NCBI GenBank assembly: GCA_012934845.2
Contig: WNNJ02000199.1
Coordinates: 248,001-312,000, forward strand
DNA: 64,000 nt
Direction: 5' to 3'
Origin: Pomphorhynchus laevis
Lineage: Eukaryota; Acanthocephala; Palaeacanthocephala; Echinorhynchida; Pomphorhynchidae
Positions 12,467 to 23,170 of this stretch are shown piece after piece. Under the pieces are notes generated by a model. The model had not been told where the DNA came from and searched no databases. It worked only from the letters and a program-made list of their open reading frames with translations. The position numbers and the translations under genes were made by a program. The first letter of the stretch is position 1. Each line of letters starts with the position of its first letter.

Positions 12467-13460
12467 GTCAATATTAATCATGTAATAGTTATTTTATAAA
12501 ACATTTAATAAATGTCACAAACATATTATTGTGCCAATAAAGAATACTCAATGTATTCTTTATTCAAAACATATACTCCATGTATATGTATAGTGGACAC
12601 ACATAAGACTTTGAAAGTTTGAAAAATATACTTTAATCTCTATCCAGGCATTTTATTATTAAATGTATCGAATATTTCATCAATAACCTCTATTTTAAAG
12701 CTTATAAGCTATTTTATACTTTAAATTATATTTTTAATTCTGTTGTTCCTATTATATTTTATATAATATTTTGAAACATAAGATATGATATTATATAATT
12801 ATAATATTTAATATTTAACTTTTATCAAAATATAATACTTTTTAAATCAAGCTTTTTAATATTCAGTTGTATTGGTAACAATACAACAGTATTAATATAC
12901 AAATTCAAAACATAATATAGTTGGAACATGAACACCAGCGAAACTTTGTAACAACGAATACAATCATTGTAAAGGTTGTAGATAATAAACAACGTCAAGT
13001 ATTTTACGCTATTTGATACATAATGAGAAAATATGATAACGAGCAAATAATCACCAATATCTGACAATGATGCAACAAAAATCGCTTTACAGCTGTGGTT
13101 GCAGATGGCTTTTGCCATCCCTAGTTTAAGGGATATCTTTCTCGTCACCCGTGAATAGATATCTACTAATACAATTCATAAATATTCATATAGACAGGAT
13201 CAAGGTATCCGCGGATTCAAGATGCAAGTTTAAGAACTTAGTTGTTGAGATATTTGTGAACCCTCGGAATGGCCGTGAACCCTGGCAAGTTAATCTGAAT
13301 GTGATCTAATTGTATTTGTAAAATGATTCATTTATAATAAGTAAAATGTGTGATATTACATTTCAGTCGAATGTTATCCATGTTGAAATATCCAAAAGTC
13401 AACCCAATAACTAGTGTGATAAGATAAAGATTTTCTTTAATAACAAAACTTAGTGTTGTA
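12467..13460. other. AT-rich DNA, no gene recognised
   Basis: One minus-strand open frame (12825-13148, 107 codons) is rich in Ile, Leu, Tyr and Asn as expected of random AT-rich sequence, and shows no domain. Nothing else is supported. Confidence 0.5.
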
Positions 13461-13479
13461 TAACAACTAAAAAATAAAA

Positions 13480-14270
13480 TAAAAAAGAACTTGTATCAAA
13501 AATACAGGAATGAAAAATTTAGCTAACGAGTCGCGATTCAGGTCTTCACCAATCTTTAAGGCCTCAGGTCCAGCGGGATCTGAGCCCCCCAGCCAATCCA
13601 ACACGCCGCCCTTCGACTGAACCACCCGGGGTCTTTCACCCCCCCCCGAAGAGTTCAATCACGGCGGACGATGCTTGGTAATCGCGAGATGTGGAGCTTA
13701 AGAAATCTGAGTCTTTGTTCTAAGGGACGTCCTCTTGAAAAAAAAGACCAATCCCGAGATAGCCCAAGTACCCCAGAGGCGCACTTGGGTTTTCTCTTTC
13801 AATGACAGATGTTGGGCCCGTTTCAGGGCCCATCTAGCTTTCTTCAGGATACGTTTTAGTCTATCCAGGTCAGCTTTTGTTGACCAGTTCACCGTAATGG
13901 TGAACCCTATGTATCTTACTCGACTTGTGAAGGTAGGGAGTGGTTGATTAGTCAGGATGGAAGTTAGAGCTGATAGTGCTAATCTCTTTAGTTTTTTCCT
14001 TGTCGCAGGGGCGCCATGAAAGACAACCACCTGCGATTTGTAGGAGTTTAAAACAAGGTTGGACAAGGGCAGCTGATCATTTAATCTAGTAAAGAAACGG
14101 CTGATTTGAGAGACTACATCTTTGCACCTGCGTCTAGAGAACAGGGCTGTGGTATCATCAGCGTATACCACAAGATGTTGATCGCGTTTGAATTTTTGTA
14201 GCGTTCAATAGAGGCAGCAAGATACAGGATTGGAGAAAGTGGGGAGACATGAGGCACTCTGCACTTTTTC
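13480..14270 (-). mobile_element. LINE 3' remnant (RT palm to 3' UTR)
   Basis: The minus-strand frame at 14171-13698 starts at the RT catalytic motif (VYADDTTALFS). It continues through a typical post-RT region (LVLNSYKSQVVVFHGAP, RVRYIGFTITVNW, LKRILKKARWALKRAQHL). Just upstream, 14270-14180 in another frame reads CRVPHVSPLSPILYLAAS, the RT box before YADD. Downstream, 13690-13480 is a GC-rich stretch with a C9 run that looks like the LINE 3' UTR. The copy is 5' truncated and frameshifted. The clade is probably within the I/CR1-like group but cannot be fixed from this part. Confidence 0.8.
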
Positions 14271-15955
14271 ATGATAACTAATGTGCACATTTTGTAGCTA
14301 GTAATTATGTATAAATGTATACACTGACATTTTTACATGTTATTATTCACCTTACCAAATACTTGTGTATGAATGACAATTTCCAACCTCCATTACTATA
14401 AGGAAAAAAGTAGTTTGGCAGCAGCAAAACAAGAGATTTGTAATCCTACAAATCTTGTAAAAATATTGTTTCATTTTGCACTACAATTAAATAGCGACAA
14501 ATCGTTAATAAGCAAGAATGATTAGTGAATCGTTGTGTGAATCGCTTATTCTTTATATTACCATTTTTCTAATCTAGGAAATCGGAATGTGTGTGAATCA
14601 ACTTGGAAACTCGCTTTTTACGTAATATTTTTAGATTTGTAAAAGTATAATGGGAAAAACAAGCCTTGCAAGTTTGAATCAGATAGAATAATCTTTAACA
14701 AAGGTTTTAGGTGTCACTTAGTTTTATTGATCAACAATGATAAGATTGCAGAAATTGCCTTTTTGAGGTGTAAAACGTTTTTTTTTTCACATCTTCCAAA
14801 CAACAACACTTTCTAGTTACTTTTGTGCCTTCCCCAAGTTTTTGATTTATAATTAAATCAAAAATTAAAAATTAATATAAGGGTCTAATAGTACACCATA
14901 AATTGTCGATAAGCAAACATTTCCCGTAGATTGTTTCCCCGTTAAATGAGCGAATTTTACTACTAAAAATGTAATTTTGCTTCGAAGGTCAGCTACTTAA
15001 AGCTACAGGATTTTAAAATATAATTTAAAATTTGGTAATATAATTTCAAAGTAACTTTGATTTATTGTGTTATGCAAAAGTTTTATTACATGATGCAGTT
15101 CATTATGCGATACCAAATTGATGTCTTATATCTTTATCGAAAAATGTGCTCAAAACAAACCTCCTGCATTTTCAGGAAGGAATGAAAGCTATAGTAGTTC
15201 ATACTTATGGTAATTGATTGCTGTGAAAACGCAACTTCGGTTAACTGATACATTGGGTATTGCGCTCCCCCTCTCAATAGTGTTATTTAGAAGCATCCCT
15301 TTTCTAAAATTGGCCGTCTTTGGAAATTACAAACATGTGTTATTTGCTCCAGCGTATTTTACCGTTTTTACCACGGAGTGAATGATATAAATTTGCATGG
15401 TTTAAAAATCATCGTTTCAGCATTTTATGGAACATAAGCAGCAACACGTGTAAGCAGAGAGTTTCTTGGAAATTTTATTTTACCAAATGATTGTGTCAGT
15501 GCAGCAGTTGCGTTTTCAATCACGGTCTTAATACCAAAATAAAATTAATTAATGCGTGACGGTTTTTATTAAAATTAAATTTCGTTGCGAAGTTACTACC
15601 GGTGTGTAATAAACATTTTGAATCTCCAAAATATTTTGCACTTGTTTTCAACTTTTTTATTCTCGAGGACACGGATGCCGAGCCTTTTAATTTTTAATAA
15701 TGATCACCATTATATATATGATTTAGTTCGATTTTCGTTCCACGAAAATGACAAAACAAATATATTACAAAATATATTTAAAAATATATTTGTAAAATAA
15801 CAAATATATGATTTATATTGAAATTTATAAAATATACTTTTTTAGTGATTATCTATATATTACATTTATTTAATGTATTTATAAATATATATTTATAAAT
15901 ATATTGTGAATGTATTCATAATATAAACATTTATCCAAAATAAAAATAATTAATG
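14271..15955. other. AT-rich DNA, no gene seen
   Basis: No coding or RNA feature is recognised. The sequence is unique-looking AT-rich DNA with short homopolymer runs. Confidence 0.5.
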
Positions 15956-16900
15956 CTCGACAAATTTTTTTATTAAATTTATGTTTCGAATATATCAAAA
16001 TATAAATCAACAAAATATTATTAAAAATAAATTTTTAATTTATAAATAAACTTACAAGTGGAAAATTTTTACGGATAGTAAATAATATGCTTTGTATTAG
16101 AATAAGATACACTAAATAATAAAAGTTCACCAGAATAATTACGTCATAAGCGTATATGCTATGTTGGGTCGATTAATAACAGCCGAAACCTGATAGCATA
16201 TCAGTTCCTCCTGATGACCTCTTATCCCTATTCTGATACATCATCTGTTATTTATTAGTCAATTCATACAAAATGATTTCTTATTTTAAATTTTAACTTT
16301 ATATAAATATAAATTGTATAAAATCTTATATAATTATTTATTATTTATCTTTATTTATATATCGTATAAAATACGTAGACTCATTTATCCGACCTGATTT
16401 ACTCTACTGACAAGTTATTATTGACATGTAGACTTTGTTCTTCCGGTAATATAATCTTTGTTTATATTTATAATTATTTATTATTTATTTTTATTTTATT
16501 AAAAATACATTTAAACTCTTAAGCGGAAAATTTTTATTAATGGATAATAAATAATATCCTTTGGATTAGAATAAGATACCATATAATCAAATTTTATCAG
16601 AAGAAATACGTCATTAGCATTTATTTGGCCCCACTGTAATGTTGGGTCGAGAAATAGGCTCTGAACAATATAACATAGCAACTCCTCATATTAACCTCTA
16701 ATCCTTATTCTGATACATCGTCTGATATTTATTAGTCAATTCATAAAAATTGACTTTTATTTTATTTTTTAATTTTTAATTTTAACTTTAGATAAGTTAC
16801 ATAAAATCTTTTTTAATTATTAATTATTTATAATTATTTATCGTTATTTCTAATTTATATATAGTGAAAAGTATGGAGTCAATTAGCTAATTATTTAATA
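15956..16900 (+). repeat. Repeat A tandem copies, plus strand
   Basis: Two consecutive copies with a period of about 500 bp. The first is about 16020-16490, the second about 16500-16890. Landmarks in order are AAACTCTTAAGCGGAAAATT, GGATAATAAATAATAT, GTTGGGTCGA, CCTGATAGCATATCAG, TTATTAGTCAATTCAT, TAAAATACGTAGACTCA and TGACAAGTTATTATTGACA. The segment 16300-16615 mirrors 5395-5705. No protein is encoded. Confidence 0.8.
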
Positions 16901-17089
16901 AATACATATTTTAAACTAGTCAAATCAGCTAACTGAGTCTAAGTATTTAATATAATTATAAAACAAAATTATAATAAAAATAATGCTAAATAAAAATTTA
17001 ATTAGGTAATAAATAATTATAAATAATAAATAATTAAAAAAGATTTAATATAATTTATATAATGTTAAAATAAAAATTGAAATTTAAGG

Positions 17090-17300
17090 TAACAGTCAAT
17101 TTTTATGAATTGACTAATAAATAACATACGATTTATCATAATAAGGATTATAAGTTATCTGTAGGAACTGCTATGTTATCAGGTTTCGGCACCTTTTCCT
17201 CAACCCAGCATATCAGAGGGCCATATACACACTAATGACGTATTTCCTCTTCTGAAATTTGATTATTTAGTATCTTATTTTAATAAAAAGTATATTTTTA
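17090..17300 (-). repeat. Repeat A partial copy, minus strand
   Basis: Contains TGAATTGACTAATAAATAAC, CTATGTTATCAGGTTTCGGC and CTAATGACGTATTTCCTCT in the reverse order and orientation to the copies at 16 kb, so repeat A is convergent here. It ends where the next hammerhead-like motif starts. Confidence 0.75.
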
Positions 17301-17303
17301 TTT

Positions 17304-17335
17304 GATATTTCGCTAATCTCTGTTAGCATCTTCAG
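17304..17335 (-). ncRNA. Hammerhead-like motif at PLE end
   Basis: The minus strand reads CTGAAGA, T, then a hairpin GCTAAC/ATTAGC with AGAG loop (one wobble), then GAAATATC. It adjoins minus-strand PLE coding remnants. The same motif occurs at 19.5 and 35 kb. One base intervenes between CTGAAGA and the stem, unlike the strict hammerhead consensus. Confidence 0.4.
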
Positions 17336-17689
17336 AAAATTACAATGTTTTTTTAATGTATATGCCGATATAAATTAAAAACGATTGCTGCCATTTTCTT
17401 TGAGCAGGTGCTGCTGTTATCACAGCTGCTTTTTGTGTTGCTAGAATTTTTGACACGATTTTAGGCAACTTTTGAAAGTACACAAGACGCAATAAAAAAA
17501 GGGTTATTCAAAATAGTTTTGAAACAAAACAAAAATAATAACAATCATATTTCCATTCAAAATATATAATCAGAAAAATAAAAAAAATAAAATTAAAATT
17601 ACTAGAAGAAATAAATCAAAGTATAATAACAAAAATAGAAAAGATCATATAAACAAAAGAATCGTTTACAACATCTTTACAAAATATTT

Positions 17690-19210
17690 AACGTTACGTC
17701 AGGTTAATTATTCGGCATAATAATATTGAAGTTTTTATGAATTTAATAAGCCTCAAGAATTCTTCTATTTAAACAATTGGTTTCTTTTGCTAAAACAACA
17801 GTATTATTATAGTCATTATTTTGATCTAAATTTAAACTATGGTCTACAATATCGCTACTTAGGTCATTTTTGAGTGTGTACTTGTGTTGTTTTAATCTAA
17901 AAATGCTAATTTATAATCTAATTCTAATTCTATTGTCCACTGAATATTTTCATTAAAACAATTTATTGCTCTTAATATGTCCTGTACATCAATTGTGTTA
18001 TCACAAATAGCAAACCTATCATCGACATATCTAATTCACATAGTAATTCCATCCATCTTAGTGATATTATTTAATTCCCAATTTCTCATATATGATTCAC
18101 TAAGGAGGGGTGCTAGAGGATTTCCCATTGCGAGACTATCGTTTTGTTCATATACCTCTTCATTAAATTTAAAAATTGTTTTATTTGTACATAAAACAAG
18201 CAATTCAGTCCACTCTTCAAAACAAAGTTTAAAGGAGTCGTCTGAATTTTCCCCTATAGTTTTGCAGCTAGCTCAATAGCTTTATTTGTGGACACATTAG
18301 TGAACATCGAAACGATGTCAAAACTAATCATCGTTTTTCCCTTTGCATTATAATTAGGGGTCATTTGAGAGAAATGAATTCAATCTTTAACGTTGGAAAA
18401 TATAATATATCTAATAATGATTTAATTTTCCTTGCAATTATTTTTGATATGGTATATGAATATGTCATATATGATGCAATAGTAGGTCTTGCACAATGTT
18501 CCTTTTTATGAATTTTTGGAAGTAAGTACATGGAACCAGATTTCGCATTTTTTGATAAACAAGTTAATGTATCGTCTCTGTTTAATTTACTTAATTTTAA
18601 ATAGTTAATAACATCCGTACCTAATTTTATATATTCTACGTTATTCATTACAACAAAACAATTATTTTTATCAGATTTACAAATTACCAAGTCCTTTGTG
18701 CTAATTTCGTATTTAAGAATTTTTGTTTAATTCCTCTTGGTTTAAACCTGAGTTTAAGAGTTTATTTAAGTTTATTCTTATGTATTTAGGTAAATTATTT
18801 ATATAGCTTTTTGAATTAAAACAAGTTTTTTCGAATTCAATGAAAATTTTTGGTTATGAAAATATTATCTTTGGTGTAAAGTTAGGATCCAAATTTAAGA
18901 CTTTAAATTAAGATTAGTACTTAATTCTTGATTAGACAATTTACAAATTTGTTGTTAATTATGTGAGTCATCTTCATAGGTTCTAACACTTTGAATGTCC
19001 ACGTATTGCTTTTGTAAATTGTATAAAAACTTTTTGAAGTGTTTAAAACCAATAAGAAATTCAATATAAATACATTTATAATTTAAATAATTATTTAACA
19101 TTTCTAAATGATAAATACTAAGAATATTAAACAAATTTTGAAACAAATTAAGTGATTGATGTTGTAAACGATTAGAAACTAAAAACTCAAAATTAATAGA
19201 AAAATTCAAA
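17690..19210 (-). mobile_element. Penelope-like element remnant (RT region)
   Basis: Minus-strand reading in several frames gives PLE reverse transcriptase features in order. The N-terminal region is near 19209-18920 (LSNQEL, LNLDPNFTPK). KSDKNNCFVVMN and YLLPKIHKKEHCARPTI lie at 18690-18480. FDIVSMFTNV lies near 18320-18290, AMGNPLAPLL near 18130 and RYVDDRFAI near 18020. These blocks are diagnostic of PLE RT. The GIY-YIG domain is not attached. The element is broken many times and is an old fossil. Confidence 0.85.
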
Positions 19211-19380
19211 AGTTACCTACTTACCTTTTTTCTTATTTATTGTATAATTAAATTATTTTCTTTGTAGGCTCTTAAAATGTAATGGCCATTTTACATTTTG
19301 ATCTATTGATTTCGATTTTTTTCTGCGTTTCTCGATAACTGCAGATCAGTGGCTCCATAGCACTGTCGAATGATTTTAAA

Positions 19381-19608
19381 TAGTTGATAATAATCCATTA
19401 TTGCTAAAGAATAATTTAAGCTGGATCAAAGAAATAAGGGAAATTTTAATGTGATATATCGGCAACCTCTGTTAGCATCTTCAGAAAATTACAATTGTAA
19501 TTTTCTGGAGATGCTAACAGAGGTTAGCGAAATATCAAATAACAATTTTCCTTATTTCTTTGATTCAGCTTCGACATTTCTTTATCAATAATGGATCATT
19601 ATCAAATA
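19381..19608. repeat. 228-bp palindrome with paired hammerhead-like motifs
   Basis: The arms 19381-19494 and 19495-19608 are imperfect reverse complements meeting at ACAATTGT with no spacer. Each contains the CTGAAGA/CTGGAGA, GCTAAC hairpin and GATATC-side motif (minus strand 19453-19484, plus strand 19505-19536). Each also carries a distal block GATCAAAGAAATAA or its complement. The same block follows the motif at 35 kb, so this is two copies of one PLE terminal segment joined head to head. Confidence 0.85.
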
Positions 19609-19619
19609 TTTAAAAAACA

Positions 19620-20260
19620 AAGCACATTGTTTAATATCCATCAAAATTTCCCGCTTATGATATTAAATTTATTCTTTATATTATTGTGTTGATTTATATA
19701 TTTTACTATTTTCTGTTTGATGGTATTTTTATAGTAACCTAGTTTAAAATATGCATTTATTAAATTATTTAAATGATTTCGAAGAAAGCCAATATCATTA
19801 CATATTGTTGAAATTCTTAAAATTTCATTATTTAATGTATTATATTTTATACTATATGGTCTGCATGAATTGCAACATGAATGGTCTTTCAAAAATATGT
19901 TTCTTGTAAATTTGTGTCATTTTACGATATAAATTAATAATAGCTTTAATTGATGTTAATTCAATGTTCATATCTAGCTATATACCTTATTTATCATCAA
20001 TATTAGTTTTATTAAGAAAGAGTCTACCTGGATAAATGTGTTCGCTTATTGAATAAAAATTGTTAGAGTTAAATACACATATATAATCAATGTATCGAAA
20101 CATATATTTCATATATTTATATAGTTTAGATTTAGTTTGTACACAGTTACGAACAAATTCAATTCTATAAAACTTAAAAATAAGTCAGCTTAAAATAGCT
20201 GACTATTTAGCCAAATAGCTGACTAGTAGGTTACTATAAAATTATAATCAAACAGAAAAT
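19620..20260 (-). mobile_element. Penelope-like remnant (RT end and linker)
   Basis: Minus-strand reading gives the RT catalytic region near 20110-20000 (RYIDYICVFNSNNFYSISE) and, at 19892-19641, a PLE linker (RISTICNDIGFLRNHLNN, FKLGYY). The linker DNA recurs joined to repeat A at 20220-20300 and 5290-5350. It is a broken fossil without GIY-YIG. Confidence 0.75.
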
Positions 20261-20640
20261 AGTAAAATATTAAAATCGACAGAATATTATTAAAAATACA
20301 TTTAAACTATTAAACGGAATTTTTTATGGATGGATAATAAATAATATACTTTGTATTAGAATAGGATACTTGATAATCAAATTTCATTTGAGGAAATACT
20401 TCATTTGCATGTATTTGAGTCCCTGCTATATTAGGTCGAGGAATTACGGCCGAAACATGATAGCATAGCATTTCCTCCTGATAACCACTAATCCTTATTT
20501 TAATATATCTTTTGATATTTACTAGTCAATTCATAAAAAATTAAATTTTAAAATATTCTTATATAAATCGAAATTATATAAAATCTTAAGATTAATTATT
20601 TATTAAAAACGTTGATTCAGTTAGCTGATCTGATTTTATC
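20261..20640 (+). repeat. Repeat A copy, plus strand
   Basis: Landmarks AAACTATTAAACGG, ATGGATGGATAATAAATAAT, TTAGGTCGAGGAATTACGG, CGAAACATGATAGCATAGCA and CTAGTCAATTCATAAAA are present. Immediately upstream (20220-20260) is a short plus-strand piece of the PLE linker, which ties repeat A to the 3' side of a PLE. Confidence 0.8.
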
Positions 20641-22165
20641 TTCTATTATGACAGACTGTATGTTCCCACTTCATTCGTAAATATATTAATAATTTATTCA
20701 ATGTAATTAAAATACGACCTAATATATTAGTGTATACAAGATAAAAATAGTGCAGCGAACGATTGAAGGTATGAATATATTGCCTCGTTTTTTGTATGTT
20801 ATGTAAAATACAACAACACATTTATTTTCGATCTTAGTCCTTACACACCCCTAGTATGTAAGGATTCAGTTGTGCAACGTCCGTGTAAATTCTTTGTTTG
20901 ATAATATAAATAAAAATTGAATTATTTGAAGTAATATTTGATTTATCATATTTTAATGAATATGAATTTTTAAACTGAATTTGATATTTTTTAAATATAG
21001 ATGATTATCAATGTAATTTCACAGTAGTTACATCTAAAAAATCTGCAATTTTAACAAATTATAAAGAATTTGACTAAAAGTTGATTTTTGATATATTGTC
21101 CTGAGTAATTTGAGATTGTTGGTATGAATGCTATACAAAACAATAGTTCATGAAAGTATCGTTTAAATTACAAAAGTATTTTAAAGAAATCTTAATTTTT
21201 AGAAATTTTATAAAATTTCTAAAAATTTAATTTCTAGATGATGTATTTTAGTTGACGTTCCATATTTAAATTCATGATAGATAAGTAATTGTTATTAGCA
21301 GTGTGATAAATTATTCTATTGTAATTTTTAAAGTGAAATTAAAAATTATTTAAATATTTAATATACTTTTTTATTATATATTAATATATTTAAATATATT
21401 AATCATTATTATAATTTAATCATATTATAACTAAATAAATCATAAGTTTTTCATGAAATTAATTATAATTTAATTAGAATATTATTGGAATATATTACTT
21501 TATAAATAAAGGTAATGTGCCAAAATAGCATTTAATATTAAATATAAATGAATTTCTTAAATTATTTTTTATGAAAGTTATAAAAAAATTATTACAAAAT
21601 TTAATATTTTATGACAATATTTTGATCGTTTGAATTTTAATTCAAATTCGTAAAATTTATATTTTAACAGAAAGATAAGATAAACCATTAAAAAAACTAA
21701 ATGTAAACTAATTCTTAAACGAAGTGAGCTAATCGACATGTGGCAATATATCGAGTATATTTAGTGATTGCTTAGATATCAACTGTCTATTAAGGTTACT
21801 TTCAGGATCTAAATCTTCGCAAACAGAAACAGTCTCCAAGGCAAAAATCCAAGATTTTCAAAAACCATTTTTGTACTAAAAATTATATCATCAGTTAGTA
21901 GAACATATAAATTGAACATTTTATTTTTGAATATAAAGTTTTAATATAAAAACTTTATAATATAAAACTTATATTAACGTTTTAATATATTAACTTTTTA
22001 ATATAAAACTATTTACATTTGAAAATATAAATATTTTCAAATGCTTATCTCAGATATATTCGAGCTTTCACTGTTAATCAGCTTACTAAAGTAATCATTT
22101 AAGTTATTATATAACGAATTGTAAATTTTATTTTTGTCGTTGTTAATATTTAATCTATATTTATA
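20641..22165. other. AT-rich DNA, no gene seen
   Basis: No coding sequence recognised. The stretch at 21850-21930 (TTTTTGTACTAAAAATTATA, then ATCATCAGTTAGTAGAACAT) is repeated directly at 23437-23515, probably another retroelement fragment. Confidence 0.5.
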
Positions 22166-22276
22166 ATCTATATTCATAGATTATATATATACATAGAATA
22201 TATATTCACAGAATATATATTCATAGAATATATATTCATAGAATATATATATATTCTTAGATTACATATATACATA
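22166..22276. repeat. AT minisatellite, 17-bp unit
   Basis: About four to five units of the type AGAATATATATTCATAG, partly self-complementary, lie directly before the GIY-YIG remnant. No function is inferred. Confidence 0.8.
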
Positions 22277-22282
22277 CCTTTT

Positions 22283-23170
22283 TTATTTTATATACATACC
22301 TTTTTTAATATCTTTAACTCTATTTTTCCTATTCCTTTTATCACCATGACTTCTTGGTTTGCGTTTAACCGGATTATTATAATATAGTTGTTTATTATGT
22401 ATTATACTACTTCTGCTCATTCCTTGTACCACGTCATTCAATCCTAATGGGGACATGGAATTAAGCGTTTTAATCCAAAAATCTTCTTTTTCTAATAGTT
22501 TTTGATTTAATATTGATATGTTTTCTTCGATAATATGTTCTAAACTAAATAATTTACAGTTTTTAATATCATGTCCTATTAATCTCATATGTTTATGAAA
22601 TATAGTTTGACTATTATGCTGTATATTATAAATGTGTTGCCTAAACCAAGTTTTAAACATTTGATATGTTTTTCCTATATATTGCAATCCACATGTACAT
22701 TGTATTAGATACACTACACCTGTGGTATTGCAGTTGCAATTATCATTAATATTTAACGAAAAACATTTGTTTGTCGTATTACTTACGATAATTATTATTT
22801 ATAACATCACAAACTATACGATTTTTTCTGATACATTTAAAAGATCTAAAATTGAAATCATTAGTACTTACGTATTTTTATTAGTTTTCATAGTTTTATT
22901 ATCTGATTCAACCGTTATTACTTTTTCATCCATTATAGAACAATGACTTGTAATAATTGTTTCTAAATTTAAATCACTACATTCATATGTTGGATTTACA
23001 TTTAAATCATTAGAATTAACCTCTTTCATTAGTATATCATAATAAAGCTTTTTGCATATGAAGACAAAGTTATTACTAGCTTTATCAATAGTTGTTATTA
23101 TATAGTTATCCTTTAATTTAGTAAGTTCTTTATACATATCTTTATTAATTTTATCTTTCCTTTTGTAATT
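22283..23170 (-). mobile_element. Penelope-like remnant with GIY-YIG domain
   Basis: The frame at 22714-22283, preceded by a Cys-rich lead-in (NCNCNTTGV), encodes a GIY-YIG endonuclease start (VYLIQCTCGLQYIGKT) and its helical body (FRQHIYNIQ, EKEDFWIKTLNS). The frame at 23137-22868 matches the N-terminal side of PLE RT (NYIITTIDKASNNFVFICKK). Most of the RT core that should lie between is absent, so this is an internally collapsed, broken copy. PLEs of this type pair RT with GIY-YIG to insert into chromosomes. Confidence 0.88.

Noticed and set aside
12825-13148. 107-codon minus-strand frame
   Set aside because: No domain, composition expected of AT-rich noise, no neighbouring exon or promoter evidence.
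15956-17300. Hammerhead in repeat A, from GTCGAGGAA, TTCCTC and CTGATGA
   Set aside because: A GAGGAA/TTCCTC stem I fits some copies next to CTGATGA, but no GAAA box or stem II follows and the stem is not kept in other copies.
17977-18279. 100-codon plus-strand open frame
   Set aside because: It is antisense to clear PLE reverse transcriptase blocks (AMGNPLAPLL, RYVDDRFAI) on the minus strand.
22166-22276. Regular repeats considered as a CRISPR array
   Set aside because: Units are contiguous, AT-only and self-complementary with no spacers, in eukaryotic DNA.
22722-22946. Plus-strand hydrophobic open frame resembling a small membrane protein
   Set aside because: It is antisense to the PLE remnant; hydrophobic residues follow from T-rich sequence.
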